Source: Azospirillum brasilense
Lineage (GTDB): Bacteria > Pseudomonadota > Alphaproteobacteria > Rickettsiales > UBA3002
Assembly: GCA_003241645.1 (NCBI GenBank)
Contig: QFOX01000033.1
Span: 1 to 24,168 of the forward strand
Direction of reading: 5' to 3'
Length of the DNA: 24,168 bases
Shown here piece after piece: positions 16,451 to 24,168 of this stretch; the first letter of the stretch is position 1, and each line of letters starts with the position of its first letter. Both the position numbers and the translations under genes were made by a program. The notes beneath the pieces were generated by a model. It searched no databases. It was not told the DNA's origin and worked only from the letters and a program-made list of their open reading frames with translations.

Positions 16451-16482
16451 TTTACCAGTTCTTAAAACGCGGCGGTTATGCT
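16451..16482 (+). promoter_or_regulatory. CtrA-box-like promoter of the 16515 gene
   Basis: TTTA at 16451-16454, 7 nt, TTAA at 16462-16465, 11 nt, TATGCT at 16477-16482: the same spacing as the other three aligned elements. A leader of about 25 nt with an AGGAG ribosome-binding site follows. Confidence 0.5.
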
Positions 16483-16514
16483 AAGGTTTAAGACCTGTTT
16501 GCAAGGAGCCCGCT

Positions 16515-17021
16515 ATGTCCGACCCAGCCCAAGTGACCGCCCTGACCGAACGCGCCTTCGTGCCGCCGCAGGCCAATGGCCGCTCCGGCATTCCCGATGG
16601 TATCGTGGTGCTGATGCGCGACACCTGCCCGCATTGCCACAGTAGCATGGAAGCCACGAATTACGCCACCCGCACGGCCAACGGCGTGCCGGTGACTTGG
16701 GTGAACCTGAACGACGAGCGCGCCGCCCGCCAGCTGATGGCGCTGGGCATTCCGTTCGATACCGAAGAGGGCAGGATCTATCCGCGCGAAGTCGCGGGTA
16801 AAGCCTATGAGGGCGTGCCAAGCGTAATCCGTACTGAGCAGGGCCAAGCCACGGACCTGATGCATGCAGGCGCATTCACCAACGAGAAGCTGAACGAATT
16901 AGGCGCGCTGGTGGAAGCCCACCGCTCGGCCGAGAAGCTACGCAGCTCGGCGCTGACCGATGCGCCGGAGACGCTGAGCATTCCCAACGCCGTGCGCAGC
17001 GGGCAGATCCAACTGGGCTAA
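16515..17021 (+). CDS. thioredoxin-fold protein with CPHC motif
   Basis: A 168-residue soluble protein. Residues about 28-42 read DGIVVLMRDTCPHCHSS, a strand followed by a CPHC dithiol motif (the DsbA-type dipeptide) at the start of a helix. GVPSVI further on supplies the cis-Pro loop expected opposite the active site. It is therefore probably a thiol oxidoreductase or glutaredoxin/thioredoxin relative, with a 25-residue N-terminal extension and a helical C-terminal tail. Unlike DsbA it has no signal peptide, so it acts in the cytosol or is exported by a leaderless route. AGGAG lies 6 nt before the ATG. It ends in SGQIQLG, similar to the tail of the 12423 protein. The stop is 14 nt from the convergent pccA stop. 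Confidence 0.75.
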   Translation: MSDPAQVTALTERAFVPPQANGRSGIPDGIVVLMRDTCPHCHSSMEATNYATRTANGVPVTWVNLNDERAARQLMALGIPFDTEEGRIYPREVAGKAYEGVPSVIRTEQGQATDLMHAGAFTNEKLNELGALVEAHRSAEKLRSSALTDAPETLSIPNAVRSGQIQLG

Positions 17022-17034
17022 GCCGCAGCGTGCG

Positions 17035-19062
17035 TTACGCGGCTTTCTTGTCGCTTGGCTCTTCGCCGGAATTATCCACGAACTCGATCACCAGCTGGTC
17101 AGCGGTCACGCTGGCCGGCGCTTTCACGTGGACTTCCTTCACCGTGGCGTCGGAATCGGCATAGATGATGTTCTCCATCTTCATTGCCTCGATCACGAAG
17201 AGCTGCTGGCCCGCGCGCACCTCGTCGCCCGCCTTCACATGGATGGCAGAGATCAGGCCCGCGATGGGCGCGGTCACTTCGAACTGCGACACGGTGGATT
17301 CGCGCACCGGCATGTACTGCGCCAGCTCGGCCACGCGAATGGTGCGCAGGGTGGCTTTCACCTCGGCCCCGGCGTAGTTCAGGCGGTAGCCCTCGGCCAG
17401 CGGCGACACGCGTACGCTCACCGGGCGGCCATTCACCGTGCCCTGGAACAGTTTGCGGCCCAGCTTCCAGCCCGAGCGGATGACGATCATGCCATCGTCG
17501 TAGCTGATGTCGTAGCCGTAGTCTTTCTTGCGCGCGTAGATGGACACGCTGCGCCCACCCACGGTGATGATCCAGCGCGCACCGATGGCGGGCTGGCGGC
17601 CCGGCAGCTGGCCGGTGACCTGCGCGTTGCGCTCGATCTCGCGCAGTGAGCAGAAGCTGGCCACCGCCATGCACACTTTCTGTGCCTCGGTGGAAAGCTC
17701 GGCGCCGCTGAAACCGGCGGGCCATTCCTGCTCGATGAAGTTGGTGGAAATTTCGCCTTTGCGGAACTTCTCGTGGCTGTAGACCGCCTGCAGGAAGCTG
17801 ATGTTATGCGCGATGCCCTGAATGGTGTAATCGCCCAGCTGTTCTACCATGGTGTCGATGGCCTGCTCGCGCGTGGGCGCATGGGTGCAGTATTTGGCCA
17901 CCATGGGATCGTAGAACATGCTCACCTCGCCGCCCTCGTAGACCGAGGTATCGATGACGGTGCCGGGCTTGCGCTCGGGCTCTTCGTATTTGATGATGCG
18001 GCCGGTGCTGGGCAGGAAGCCGCGCGCCGGGTCTTCCGCGTAGATGCGGCTTTCAAAGGCCCATCCGTTGAACTTCACGTCGTCCTGGCCGAAGCTGAGC
18101 TTCTCGCCCGCGGCGATGCGCAGCATCTGTTCCACCAGGTCAAGCCCGGTCACCAGCTCGGTCACGCGGTGCTCCACCTGCAGGCGGGTGTTCATTTCAA
18201 GGAAGTAGAACTTGCCCGACTGGTCGACGATGAATTCCACCGTACCGGCCGACACATAGCCCACCTGCTTGGCGAGCGCCACGGCCTGCGCGCTCATTTG
18301 CTCGCGCATTTCGGGGCTGACGAACATGGACGGCGCTTCCTCGATCACCTTCTGGTGGCGACGCTGGATGGAGCATTCACGCTCGCCGAGGCTGACCGTG
18401 TTACCGTATTTATCGGCCAGCACCTGAATTTCGATGTGGCGCGGGTTGTCGAAATATTTCTCGATGAACACGCGCGCATCGTTGAAGCTGGAGCGTGCTT
18501 CCGAGGTGGCGAGCTTCATGCCGTCCATCAGTTCTTCGGCCGAACGCGCCACGCGCATGCCCTTGCCCCCACCACCGGCGGCGGCCTTGATGATCACGGG
18601 GTAGCCGATTTCCTCGGCAATGCGGCGGGCTTCCTTGGGGTCGCTGATCGCCTCGAGCACGCCGGGCACGGAATTCACGCCCGCGGCCACCGCGATCTTC
18701 TTGGATTCGATCTTGTCGCCCATCAGGCGGATTGCCTCGGGGTTCGGCCCGATCCACGTAGCGCTGGTGCGCTGCGTCACGGCTTTGGCGAAATGTTCTT
18801 TCTCCGACAGGAAGCCGTAGCCCGGATGCACCGCTTCCGCACCCGACTGGTCGATGGCGGAGATCAGGTTATCGACGTTCAGGTAGCTCTGCACGCTGGG
18901 GCTTGGCCCGATATACACGGCCTCGTCGGCCATTTTCACGTGCAGGGCGTTGGTGTCGGCCTCGGAATAGACCGCGATGGTGCGCATGCCCAGCTTCTTC
19001 GCCGTGTGCATGATGCGGATCGCGATTTCACCGCGGTTGGCAACTAAAATAGAATTGAACAT
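17035..19062 (-). CDS. pccA: propionyl-CoA carboxylase alpha subunit (biotin carboxylase + biotin carrier)
   Basis: Carries out the ATP-dependent carboxylation of biotin for conversion of propionyl-CoA to (S)-methylmalonyl-CoA, together with PccB. The 675 residues hold, in order: a biotin carboxylase domain (1 to about 450, with ILVANRGEIAIRI, the ATP-grasp glycine loop KAAAGGGGKGM and EMNTRLQVEHRVTE), the PCC-type linker domain (about 450-590), and a biotinyl domain with EAMKME, Lys628 being the biotinylated residue. A charged tail of about 20 residues follows the carrier domain. It starts 10 nt after the aceA stop, with AGGGA 7 nt before the ATG, so it is the last gene of pccB-aceA-pccA. 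Methylcrotonyl- or acetyl-CoA carboxylases are related, but the partner PccB supports propionyl-CoA. Confidence 0.95.
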   Translation of the reverse strand: MFNSILVANRGEIAIRIMHTAKKLGMRTIAVYSEADTNALHVKMADEAVYIGPSPSVQSYLNVDNLISAIDQSGAEAVHPGYGFLSEKEHFAKAVTQRTSATWIGPNPEAIRLMGDKIESKKIAVAAGVNSVPGVLEAISDPKEARRIAEEIGYPVIIKAAAGGGGKGMRVARSAEELMDGMKLATSEARSSFNDARVFIEKYFDNPRHIEIQVLADKYGNTVSLGERECSIQRRHQKVIEEAPSMFVSPEMREQMSAQAVALAKQVGYVSAGTVEFIVDQSGKFYFLEMNTRLQVEHRVTELVTGLDLVEQMLRIAAGEKLSFGQDDVKFNGWAFESRIYAEDPARGFLPSTGRIIKYEEPERKPGTVIDTSVYEGGEVSMFYDPMVAKYCTHAPTREQAIDTMVEQLGDYTIQGIAHNISFLQAVYSHEKFRKGEISTNFIEQEWPAGFSGAELSTEAQKVCMAVASFCSLREIERNAQVTGQLPGRQPAIGARWIITVGGRSVSIYARKKDYGYDISYDDGMIVIRSGWKLGRKLFQGTVNGRPVSVRVSPLAEGYRLNYAGAEVKATLRTIRVAELAQYMPVRESTVSQFEVTAPIAGLISAIHVKAGDEVRAGQQLFVIEAMKMENIIYADSDATVKEVHVKAPASVTADQLVIEFVDNSGEEPSDKKAA

Positions 19063-19072
19063 GATGATGTCC

Positions 19073-20347
<1,275 letters not shown>

Positions 20348-20357
20348 GCAGACCTCC

Positions 20358-21896
20358 TTAGAGCGGCAGGTTATCGTGACGTTTCGCCGGGTTCTCCAGC
20401 GCTTTGTTGCGCAGCATGGAGAGCGCACGGCAAATGCGCCAGCGGGTGTTCTGCGGACGGATCACATCATCCAGGTAGCCGCGCGACGCCGCCGCGAAAG
20501 GCGAGGCGAAATTGTCGCGGTAGCTTTCCACGGCCGCATCCACTTCCGCCTGATCCTTCAGTTTCCCCTTGAAGATGATCTCGACCGCACCGGCCGGCCC
20601 CATCACCGCGATCTCGGCGGTGGGCCATGCGTAGTTGATGTCGTTGCGCAGGTGCTTGGACCCCATCACGATGTACGCGCCGCCATAGGCTTTGCGGGTG
20701 ATGATGGTGATCTTCGGCACGGTGGCCTCGGCGTAGGCATAAAGCAGCTTCGCGCCGTGGCGGATGATGCCGTTATGCTCTTGGCTGGTGCCGGGCAGGA
20801 AGCCGGGCACGTCCACCAGCGTTACCAGCGGAATGTTGAACGCATCGCAGAAGCGCACGAAGCGCGCCGCTTTGCGGCTGGCGTCGATGTCGAGGCAGCC
20901 CGCGAGTTCCATCGGCTGGTTGGCCACGAAGCCCACGGTGTGGCCTTCCATGCGGCCGAAGCCGACGATCACGTTCTTGGCGAATTCGGCGCTGACCTCG
21001 AAGAAATCCTCCTCATCCACCACGCGGCGTACGATCTCGTACATGTCGTAGGGCTTGTTGGGGTTCTCGGGCACCACCGTGTTCAGCGGCATTTCCACGC
21101 GGTCGGCCGGGTCTTCGGTCGGGCGGTGGGGCGGCTTCTCACGGCTGTTCAGCGGCAGGAAGGTCACCAGACGGCGCACTTGCAGCAGCGCCTCGATGTC
21201 GTTGTCGTAGACCATGTCGGCCACGCCGGTGTATTTGCCGTGCACGTCGGCGCCGCCAAGGTCTTCCTGGCTGACCTCTTCGTGCGTCACGGTCTTCACC
21301 ACGTCCGGCCCGGTCACGAACATGTAGCTCGAGCCGCGCACCATGATGGTGAAATCCGTCAGCGCGGGGCTGTAGACCGCACCACCGGCGCAGGGCCCCA
21401 TGATGACGGAGATCTGCGGGATCACGCCCGAGGCCAGCACGTTGCGCTGGAAGATCTCGGCGAAACCGGCCAGCGAATCCACGCCTTCCTGAATGCGCGC
21501 CCCGCCCGAATCGTTCAGGCCGATGATGGGCGCGCCCATCTTCATGGCCATGTCCTGCACTTTGCAGATCTTCTTGGCGTTGTTCTCGCTCAGCGAGCCA
21601 CCCAATACGGTAAAATCCTGGCTGTAGACGAACACAAGGCGACCATTGATGGTGCCGTGGCCGGTGACGACGCCGTCGCCGGGGGTCTTGTTCTTTTCCA
21701 TGCCGAAATTGGCACAGCGATGTTCGACGAACATGTCGTATTCCTCGAAGGAATCCGGGTCCAGCAGCACTTCCAGACGCTCGCGCGCCGTAAGTTTGCC
21801 TTTTTCATGTTGAACCGAAATGCGCTTCTCTCCGCCACCGAACCGCGCTTGCTCGCGCTTTAGTTCCAGCTGTTTGACAATCGCAACTGCGTTCAT
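20358..21896 (-). CDS. pccB: propionyl-CoA carboxylase beta subunit (carboxyltransferase)
   Basis: Transfers the carboxyl group from biotin-PccA to propionyl-CoA; forms the dodecameric PCC complex in the cytosol. The 512 residues show the two crotonase-fold carboxyltransferase halves. The N-half has GKLTARERLEVLLDPDSF, LNDSGGARIQEG (oxyanion loop) and GPCAGGAVYSPA. The C-half has GFVANQP, VDVPGFLPG and RKAYGGAYIVM (second oxyanion loop), ending in a tail typical of bacterial PccB. It is first in the operon, and the 112-bp gap upstream holds a TTTTGC/GCAAAA palindrome. Only a weak ribosome-binding site precedes the ATG at 21896. Confidence 0.97.
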   Translation of the reverse strand: MNAVAIVKQLELKREQARFGGGEKRISVQHEKGKLTARERLEVLLDPDSFEEYDMFVEHRCANFGMEKNKTPGDGVVTGHGTINGRLVFVYSQDFTVLGGSLSENNAKKICKVQDMAMKMGAPIIGLNDSGGARIQEGVDSLAGFAEIFQRNVLASGVIPQISVIMGPCAGGAVYSPALTDFTIMVRGSSYMFVTGPDVVKTVTHEEVSQEDLGGADVHGKYTGVADMVYDNDIEALLQVRRLVTFLPLNSREKPPHRPTEDPADRVEMPLNTVVPENPNKPYDMYEIVRRVVDEEDFFEVSAEFAKNVIVGFGRMEGHTVGFVANQPMELAGCLDIDASRKAARFVRFCDAFNIPLVTLVDVPGFLPGTSQEHNGIIRHGAKLLYAYAEATVPKITIITRKAYGGAYIVMGSKHLRNDINYAWPTAEIAVMGPAGAVEIIFKGKLKDQAEVDAAVESYRDNFASPFAAASRGYLDDVIRPQNTRWRICRALSMLRNKALENPAKRHDNLPL

Positions 21897-21964
21897 TTGT
21901 TACTCGTTCGTTGTTAAACCAGCGCGCGGTTTAGCACGGACGCAACGCCCGAGGAAAGCAGCAA

Positions 21965-21983
21965 TTTTGCACCATGTGCAAAA
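21965..21983. promoter_or_regulatory. perfect TTTTGCAC/GTGCAAAA palindrome, candidate ScfR/PccR-type operator
   Basis: Two perfect 8-bp arms around a 3-bp centre, 69-87 bp upstream of pccB. The TTTGC and GCAAA cores resemble those of short-chain fatty acyl-CoA regulators (PccR and RamB sites contain TTTGCAAA), which control propionyl-CoA and glyoxylate genes. The AT-rich stem and lack of a T-run make it a poor terminator for atp12. Confidence 0.5.
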
Positions 21984-22008
21984 GCCGGACGAGGATAAAA
22001 TTAGAACG

Positions 22009-22698
22009 CTAATCCAACGGGTTGCATGTCAAGAAAAATGCAGTTGCGCGAATATCTTTTTCCTTGGCCGCCCATGCAGCGGCCGCTTCTTCGTCGGCAC
22101 CCCATTGTTCGGCGTGGTAATTCTCGTCGATGCGGGCCGTTACAAGGGCCTGCTCCACATCCACCCGAATCATGGCAAGCGCGGCCAGCTGCGCGTCGCT
22201 CGCCTGCGACACCAGCGCGCGCATGCGCTGCAGCGTTTCTTCAGGCTGGGCCACTGGCATGATGGATTCGGTGCTGACGAAATCCATGCCCAGCGTCTGG
22301 CGGGCCCATGCGAGCACCGGCTCGTAGGCGGCGCGCTGGCGCTTGCCCAGTTCTTCGCTGGTGGGTGCGGGGTAGCAGAGCAGGTCGGTGCCGGCATAGC
22401 GCACGATCTCGTCGATCAGCGCGGCGCGATCCTGCGGCACGCGGTCGATGGTGATGCTGGCCAGCCGCATCAGCGGCATGGCTTCGGACTGAATGCATTC
22501 AACCTGCGCATCCCATTCCGCGGCGATGGCTTCGGCGAGGATTTTGCTGCGCAGCAAAAGCGGCTGCTTCGCCGGTGTTTTCAGCACGCGCCCATCAAGC
22601 GTAATGTGCCATGCTGCGCCGTTTTGCTGCACCGCCGCCTCGCGGTAGAAACGCTTGGGCAGCGCGCGGTTTTCCATTTTGGCTTTGCTCATGTCCAT
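22009..22698 (-). CDS. ATP12 family F1-ATPase assembly chaperone
   Basis: A 229-residue relative of mitochondrial Atp12, which binds the F1 alpha subunit before hexamer assembly. Supporting segments are KRFYREAAV at the N-terminus, the DGRVLKTPAKQPLLL strand pair, AIAAEWDAQ, DLLCYPAP, and DENYHAEQWGADEEA near the C-terminus, all in family order. The start is 22698, or 22692 at the second Met. There is no ribosome-binding site, only CATAAC some 5-10 nt upstream. It follows rluC by 23 nt on the same strand and is probably the last gene of crcB-rluC-atp12. The family is largely restricted to alphaproteobacteria and mitochondria, so it helps place the organism. Confidence 0.93.
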   Translation of the reverse strand: MDMSKAKMENRALPKRFYREAAVQQNGAAWHITLDGRVLKTPAKQPLLLRSKILAEAIAAEWDAQVECIQSEAMPLMRLASITIDRVPQDRAALIDEIVRYAGTDLLCYPAPTSEELGKRQRAAYEPVLAWARQTLGMDFVSTESIMPVAQPEETLQRMRALVSQASDAQLAALAMIRVDVEQALVTARIDENYHAEQWGADEEAAAAWAAKEKDIRATAFFLTCNPLD

Positions 22699-22721
22699 GG
22701 GGTTATGCTGCGCAGCAATGC

Positions 22722-23714
22722 TTACGCATCCTTCCCGTAGCCATGCACTTGCAGGCCAAGCGCATCGAGGCTTTTCTGGATGTGCGGTGCCATGGGCGCT
22801 TCATACATGCGCTCGGGCTTGCCGAACAGCGCCGGCAGGTGAATGCGCCATGCCTGCAGATGCAGCTTGCCCGCGAGGCTCACGCCGCCGCTGATATGCG
22901 CGGCCTTGCCGCCATATTTGCCGTCGCCCAGAATGGGGCATTCCATTTCCGCCATGTGCACGCGCAGCTGGTGTGTGCGGCCGGTGATGGGCTCCAGCTC
23001 CACCAGCGCGATCTTCTTCGCGAGGTGCTCGATGGTGCGGTAACGCGTGATGGCGCGCTTGCCCTCGCCCTCTTCCACGCTGCGCACCATTTCGCGCGAC
23101 AGCTCGCCCATGGCCAGCTTGTCGAGGTTGGATTCGATCTCGCCGCTGCGCGGGCTGGGCACGCCCACCACCAGCGCAAGGTAGGTCTTCTGGATCTCTT
23201 TGCGCAGGAAGGCTTTCTGCAGCGTGCTGGCCGCCTGCACATGGCGCGCCAGCAGCATGATGCCGCTGGTGTCCTTATCCAGCCGGTGCACGAGGCGCGG
23301 CACGTCCTTCGCGTCGAACTGCAGGCAGGAGAGCAGCCCATCCAGATGTTTGCTGATGCCCGAGCCGCCCTGCACCGCAAGCCCGGCGGGCTTGTTGATG
23401 ACGAGGATGTCTTTGTCCTTGTAGATGACCCAGCTCTGTACTTCGCGCGCCAGCTCCAGCGTGATGGGGATCACATGCTTTTCGCGCGGGGCCTGCGCCT
23501 TGCCCGGATCGGTGATGGAGCCGCGCACCTCGATGGTCTGGCCCGCGGTTACGCGCGTGTTACCTTCGGCTTTTTTGCCGTCGATGCGCAACAGGCCTTT
23601 GCGCATGGCCTTCAAATACACGCTGTTGGGCGCTTTGCCGAGGATGCGCTGGCACCAGCGATCGAAGCGCGCGCCGTCATCTTCTTTTGCAATGCGGTAG
23701 GTACGTTTTTCCAT
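22722..23714 (-). CDS. RluC/RluD-family 23S rRNA pseudouridine synthase
   Basis: A 330-residue RNA-modifying enzyme. An S4 RNA-binding domain (about 13-65, with DGARFDRWCQRIL and LRIDGKKAEGNTRV) precedes the catalytic domain. Motif I is DILVINKPAGLAVQGG; motif II is HRLDKDTSG with catalytic Asp146; RTHQLRVHM and PILGDGKYGG follow. Proteins of this type with an S4 domain modify 23S rRNA: RluC at 955/2504/2580, RluD in helix 69. The length and the start of motif I (GSGISKHLDGLL) fit RluC better, but I leave the symbol open. The start lies 1 nt after the crcB stop, so translation is probably coupled. atp12 follows after 23 nt. Confidence 0.94.
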   Translation of the reverse strand: MEKRTYRIAKEDDGARFDRWCQRILGKAPNSVYLKAMRKGLLRIDGKKAEGNTRVTAGQTIEVRGSITDPGKAQAPREKHVIPITLELAREVQSWVIYKDKDILVINKPAGLAVQGGSGISKHLDGLLSCLQFDAKDVPRLVHRLDKDTSGIMLLARHVQAASTLQKAFLRKEIQKTYLALVVGVPSPRSGEIESNLDKLAMGELSREMVRSVEEGEGKRAITRYRTIEHLAKKIALVELEPITGRTHQLRVHMAEMECPILGDGKYGGKAAHISGGVSLAGKLHLQAWRIHLPALFGKPERMYEAPMAPHIQKSLDALGLQVHGYGKDA

Positions 23715-23715
23715 G

Positions 23716-24096
23716 TCATTTCACCCATTGATAACCCAGTGCCACCGCCGCAAGGGAAAGCCCCACGCTGCCCAGCACATACATGGCGGCCTGCGCCGCC
23801 TGCCCGCGCTGCAGCAATTGCAGCGCATCCCACGAGAACGCGGAGAAGGTCGTGAAGCCGCCCAGCACCCCGGTGACCACGAAGGCGCGCACCGAATGCT
23901 CGTGGCCGTATTTCGCCAGCACCGCGCCAATGAGCAGCGAGCCGAGGATGTTCACCACCATGGTGCCCAGCGGGAAGTTGCTGCCATGCAGCATGCTGAC
24001 ACCCCGAATGGCCATGAAGCGCAGCACGCAGCCCATGGCTCCGCCCGCTGCGACCAGCATAAGCGACGGCATGGTGATGACGTTGATGGGGTTCAT
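23716..24096 (-). CDS. crcB: fluoride channel CrcB/Fluc
   Basis: A 126-residue inner-membrane protein with four hydrophobic segments that exports fluoride as an antiparallel dimer. Family motifs are GGAMGCVLRF in the first helix, FPLGTMVVNILGSLLIG (the conserved Asn of helix 2) and GVLGGFTTFSAFSWD (the Gly-Gly-x-Thr-Thr-Phe-Ser segment with its Phe residues). The ATG at 24096 is preceded by TATAGA 6 nt upstream and no ribosome-binding site, suggesting a leaderless message; a Met at 24072 is an alternative. No fluoride riboswitch is apparent in the short upstream sequence available. First gene of the crcB-rluC-atp12 group. Confidence 0.93.
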   Translation of the reverse strand: MNPINVITMPSLMLVAAGGAMGCVLRFMAIRGVSMLHGSNFPLGTMVVNILGSLLIGAVLAKYGHEHSVRAFVVTGVLGGFTTFSAFSWDALQLLQRGQAAQAAMYVLGSVGLSLAAVALGYQWVK

Positions 24097-24125
24097 AGGC
24101 GCTCTATAACTATCTTTCTCACGTC

Positions 24126-24145
24126 ATTCCAGCGAAAGCTGGAAT
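24126..24145. repeat. REP-like stem-loop
   Basis: ATTCCAGC, a GAAA tetraloop, then GCTGGAAT: a perfect 8-bp hairpin flanked by GTC and CCA. This resembles a short dispersed repeat (GTCATTCC...GGAATCCA) found in many proteobacterial genomes. It lies 30 bp upstream of crcB at the window edge. A single copy is seen, so its repeat status is from general knowledge. Confidence 0.5.
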
Positions 24146-24168
24146 CCATTGATTCGGCAGCAGGATAG

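Noticed and set aside
21965..21983. Intrinsic terminator of atp12
   Set aside because: The stem is AT-rich with only three G/C pairs per arm and no T-run follows on the minus strand; an operator is more plausible.

Overview
The window is about 24 kb of GC-rich, densely coded bacterial DNA. It most likely comes from an alphaproteobacterium outside the well-studied genera. The evidence is an ATP12-type F1-ATPase assembly chaperone (typical of alphaproteobacteria and mitochondria), minus-strand ppx/gppA, rlmE and guaB in the order often seen in that class, a pccB/pccA propionyl-CoA carboxylase, and several TTAA-N7-TTAA-like boxes of the kind bound by the alphaproteobacterial regulator CtrA. I cannot assign a genus. 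I saw no tRNA, rRNA, CRISPR array, insertion sequence or phage gene.

Layout. 64-357 (-): a small exported protein. 476-3059 (+): three tandem prepilin-like genes, each apparently with its own promoter. 3063-4541 (-): guaB. 4684-6122 (+): a tight three-gene cluster of two unknown proteins and a HigA/XRE-like protein, behind a near-perfect palindrome. 6208-6819 (+): an orphan. 6820-7494 (-): rlmE. 7612-8946 (+): an orphan with a Pro/Ala linker. 8953-10050 (-): ppx/gppA. 10229-11110 (+): a low-GC orphan behind a four-unit Pho-box-like repeat. 11117-12109 (-): an orphan. 12423-13787 (+): a pentapeptide-repeat protein. 13871-15969 (+): folE, a YceF-type maf, and a two-domain 6-pyruvoyl-tetrahydropterin-synthase-like gene. 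16006-17021 (+): two small orphans, one with a thioredoxin-like CPHC motif. 17035-21896 (-): a pccB-aceA-pccA operon. 22009-24096 (-): a crcB-rluC-atp12 operon. A REP-like stem-loop lies at the right edge.

How it works together. The housekeeping genes cover GMP synthesis, 23S rRNA 2'-O-methylation and pseudouridylation, polyphosphate/(p)ppGpp metabolism, pterin synthesis, propionyl-CoA and acetate (glyoxylate shunt) assimilation, F1-ATPase assembly and fluoride export. Interleaved with them, often on the opposite strand, is a set of orphan proteins without signal peptides and often rich in Pro, Ala and Gln. Several share one promoter geometry: a TTAA-type half site, 7 nt, TTAA, 11 nt, then a TAnnnT hexamer. 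Four end in a similar short tail of the form [VI]-[TQ]-[LF]. This dispersed, apparently co-regulated orphan set is the best candidate here for an undescribed system. Its function cannot be read from the sequence. Two further regulatory signals stand out: the Pho-box-like array at 10128-10172 and a TTTTGC/GCAAAA palindrome upstream of the propionate/glyoxylate operon.
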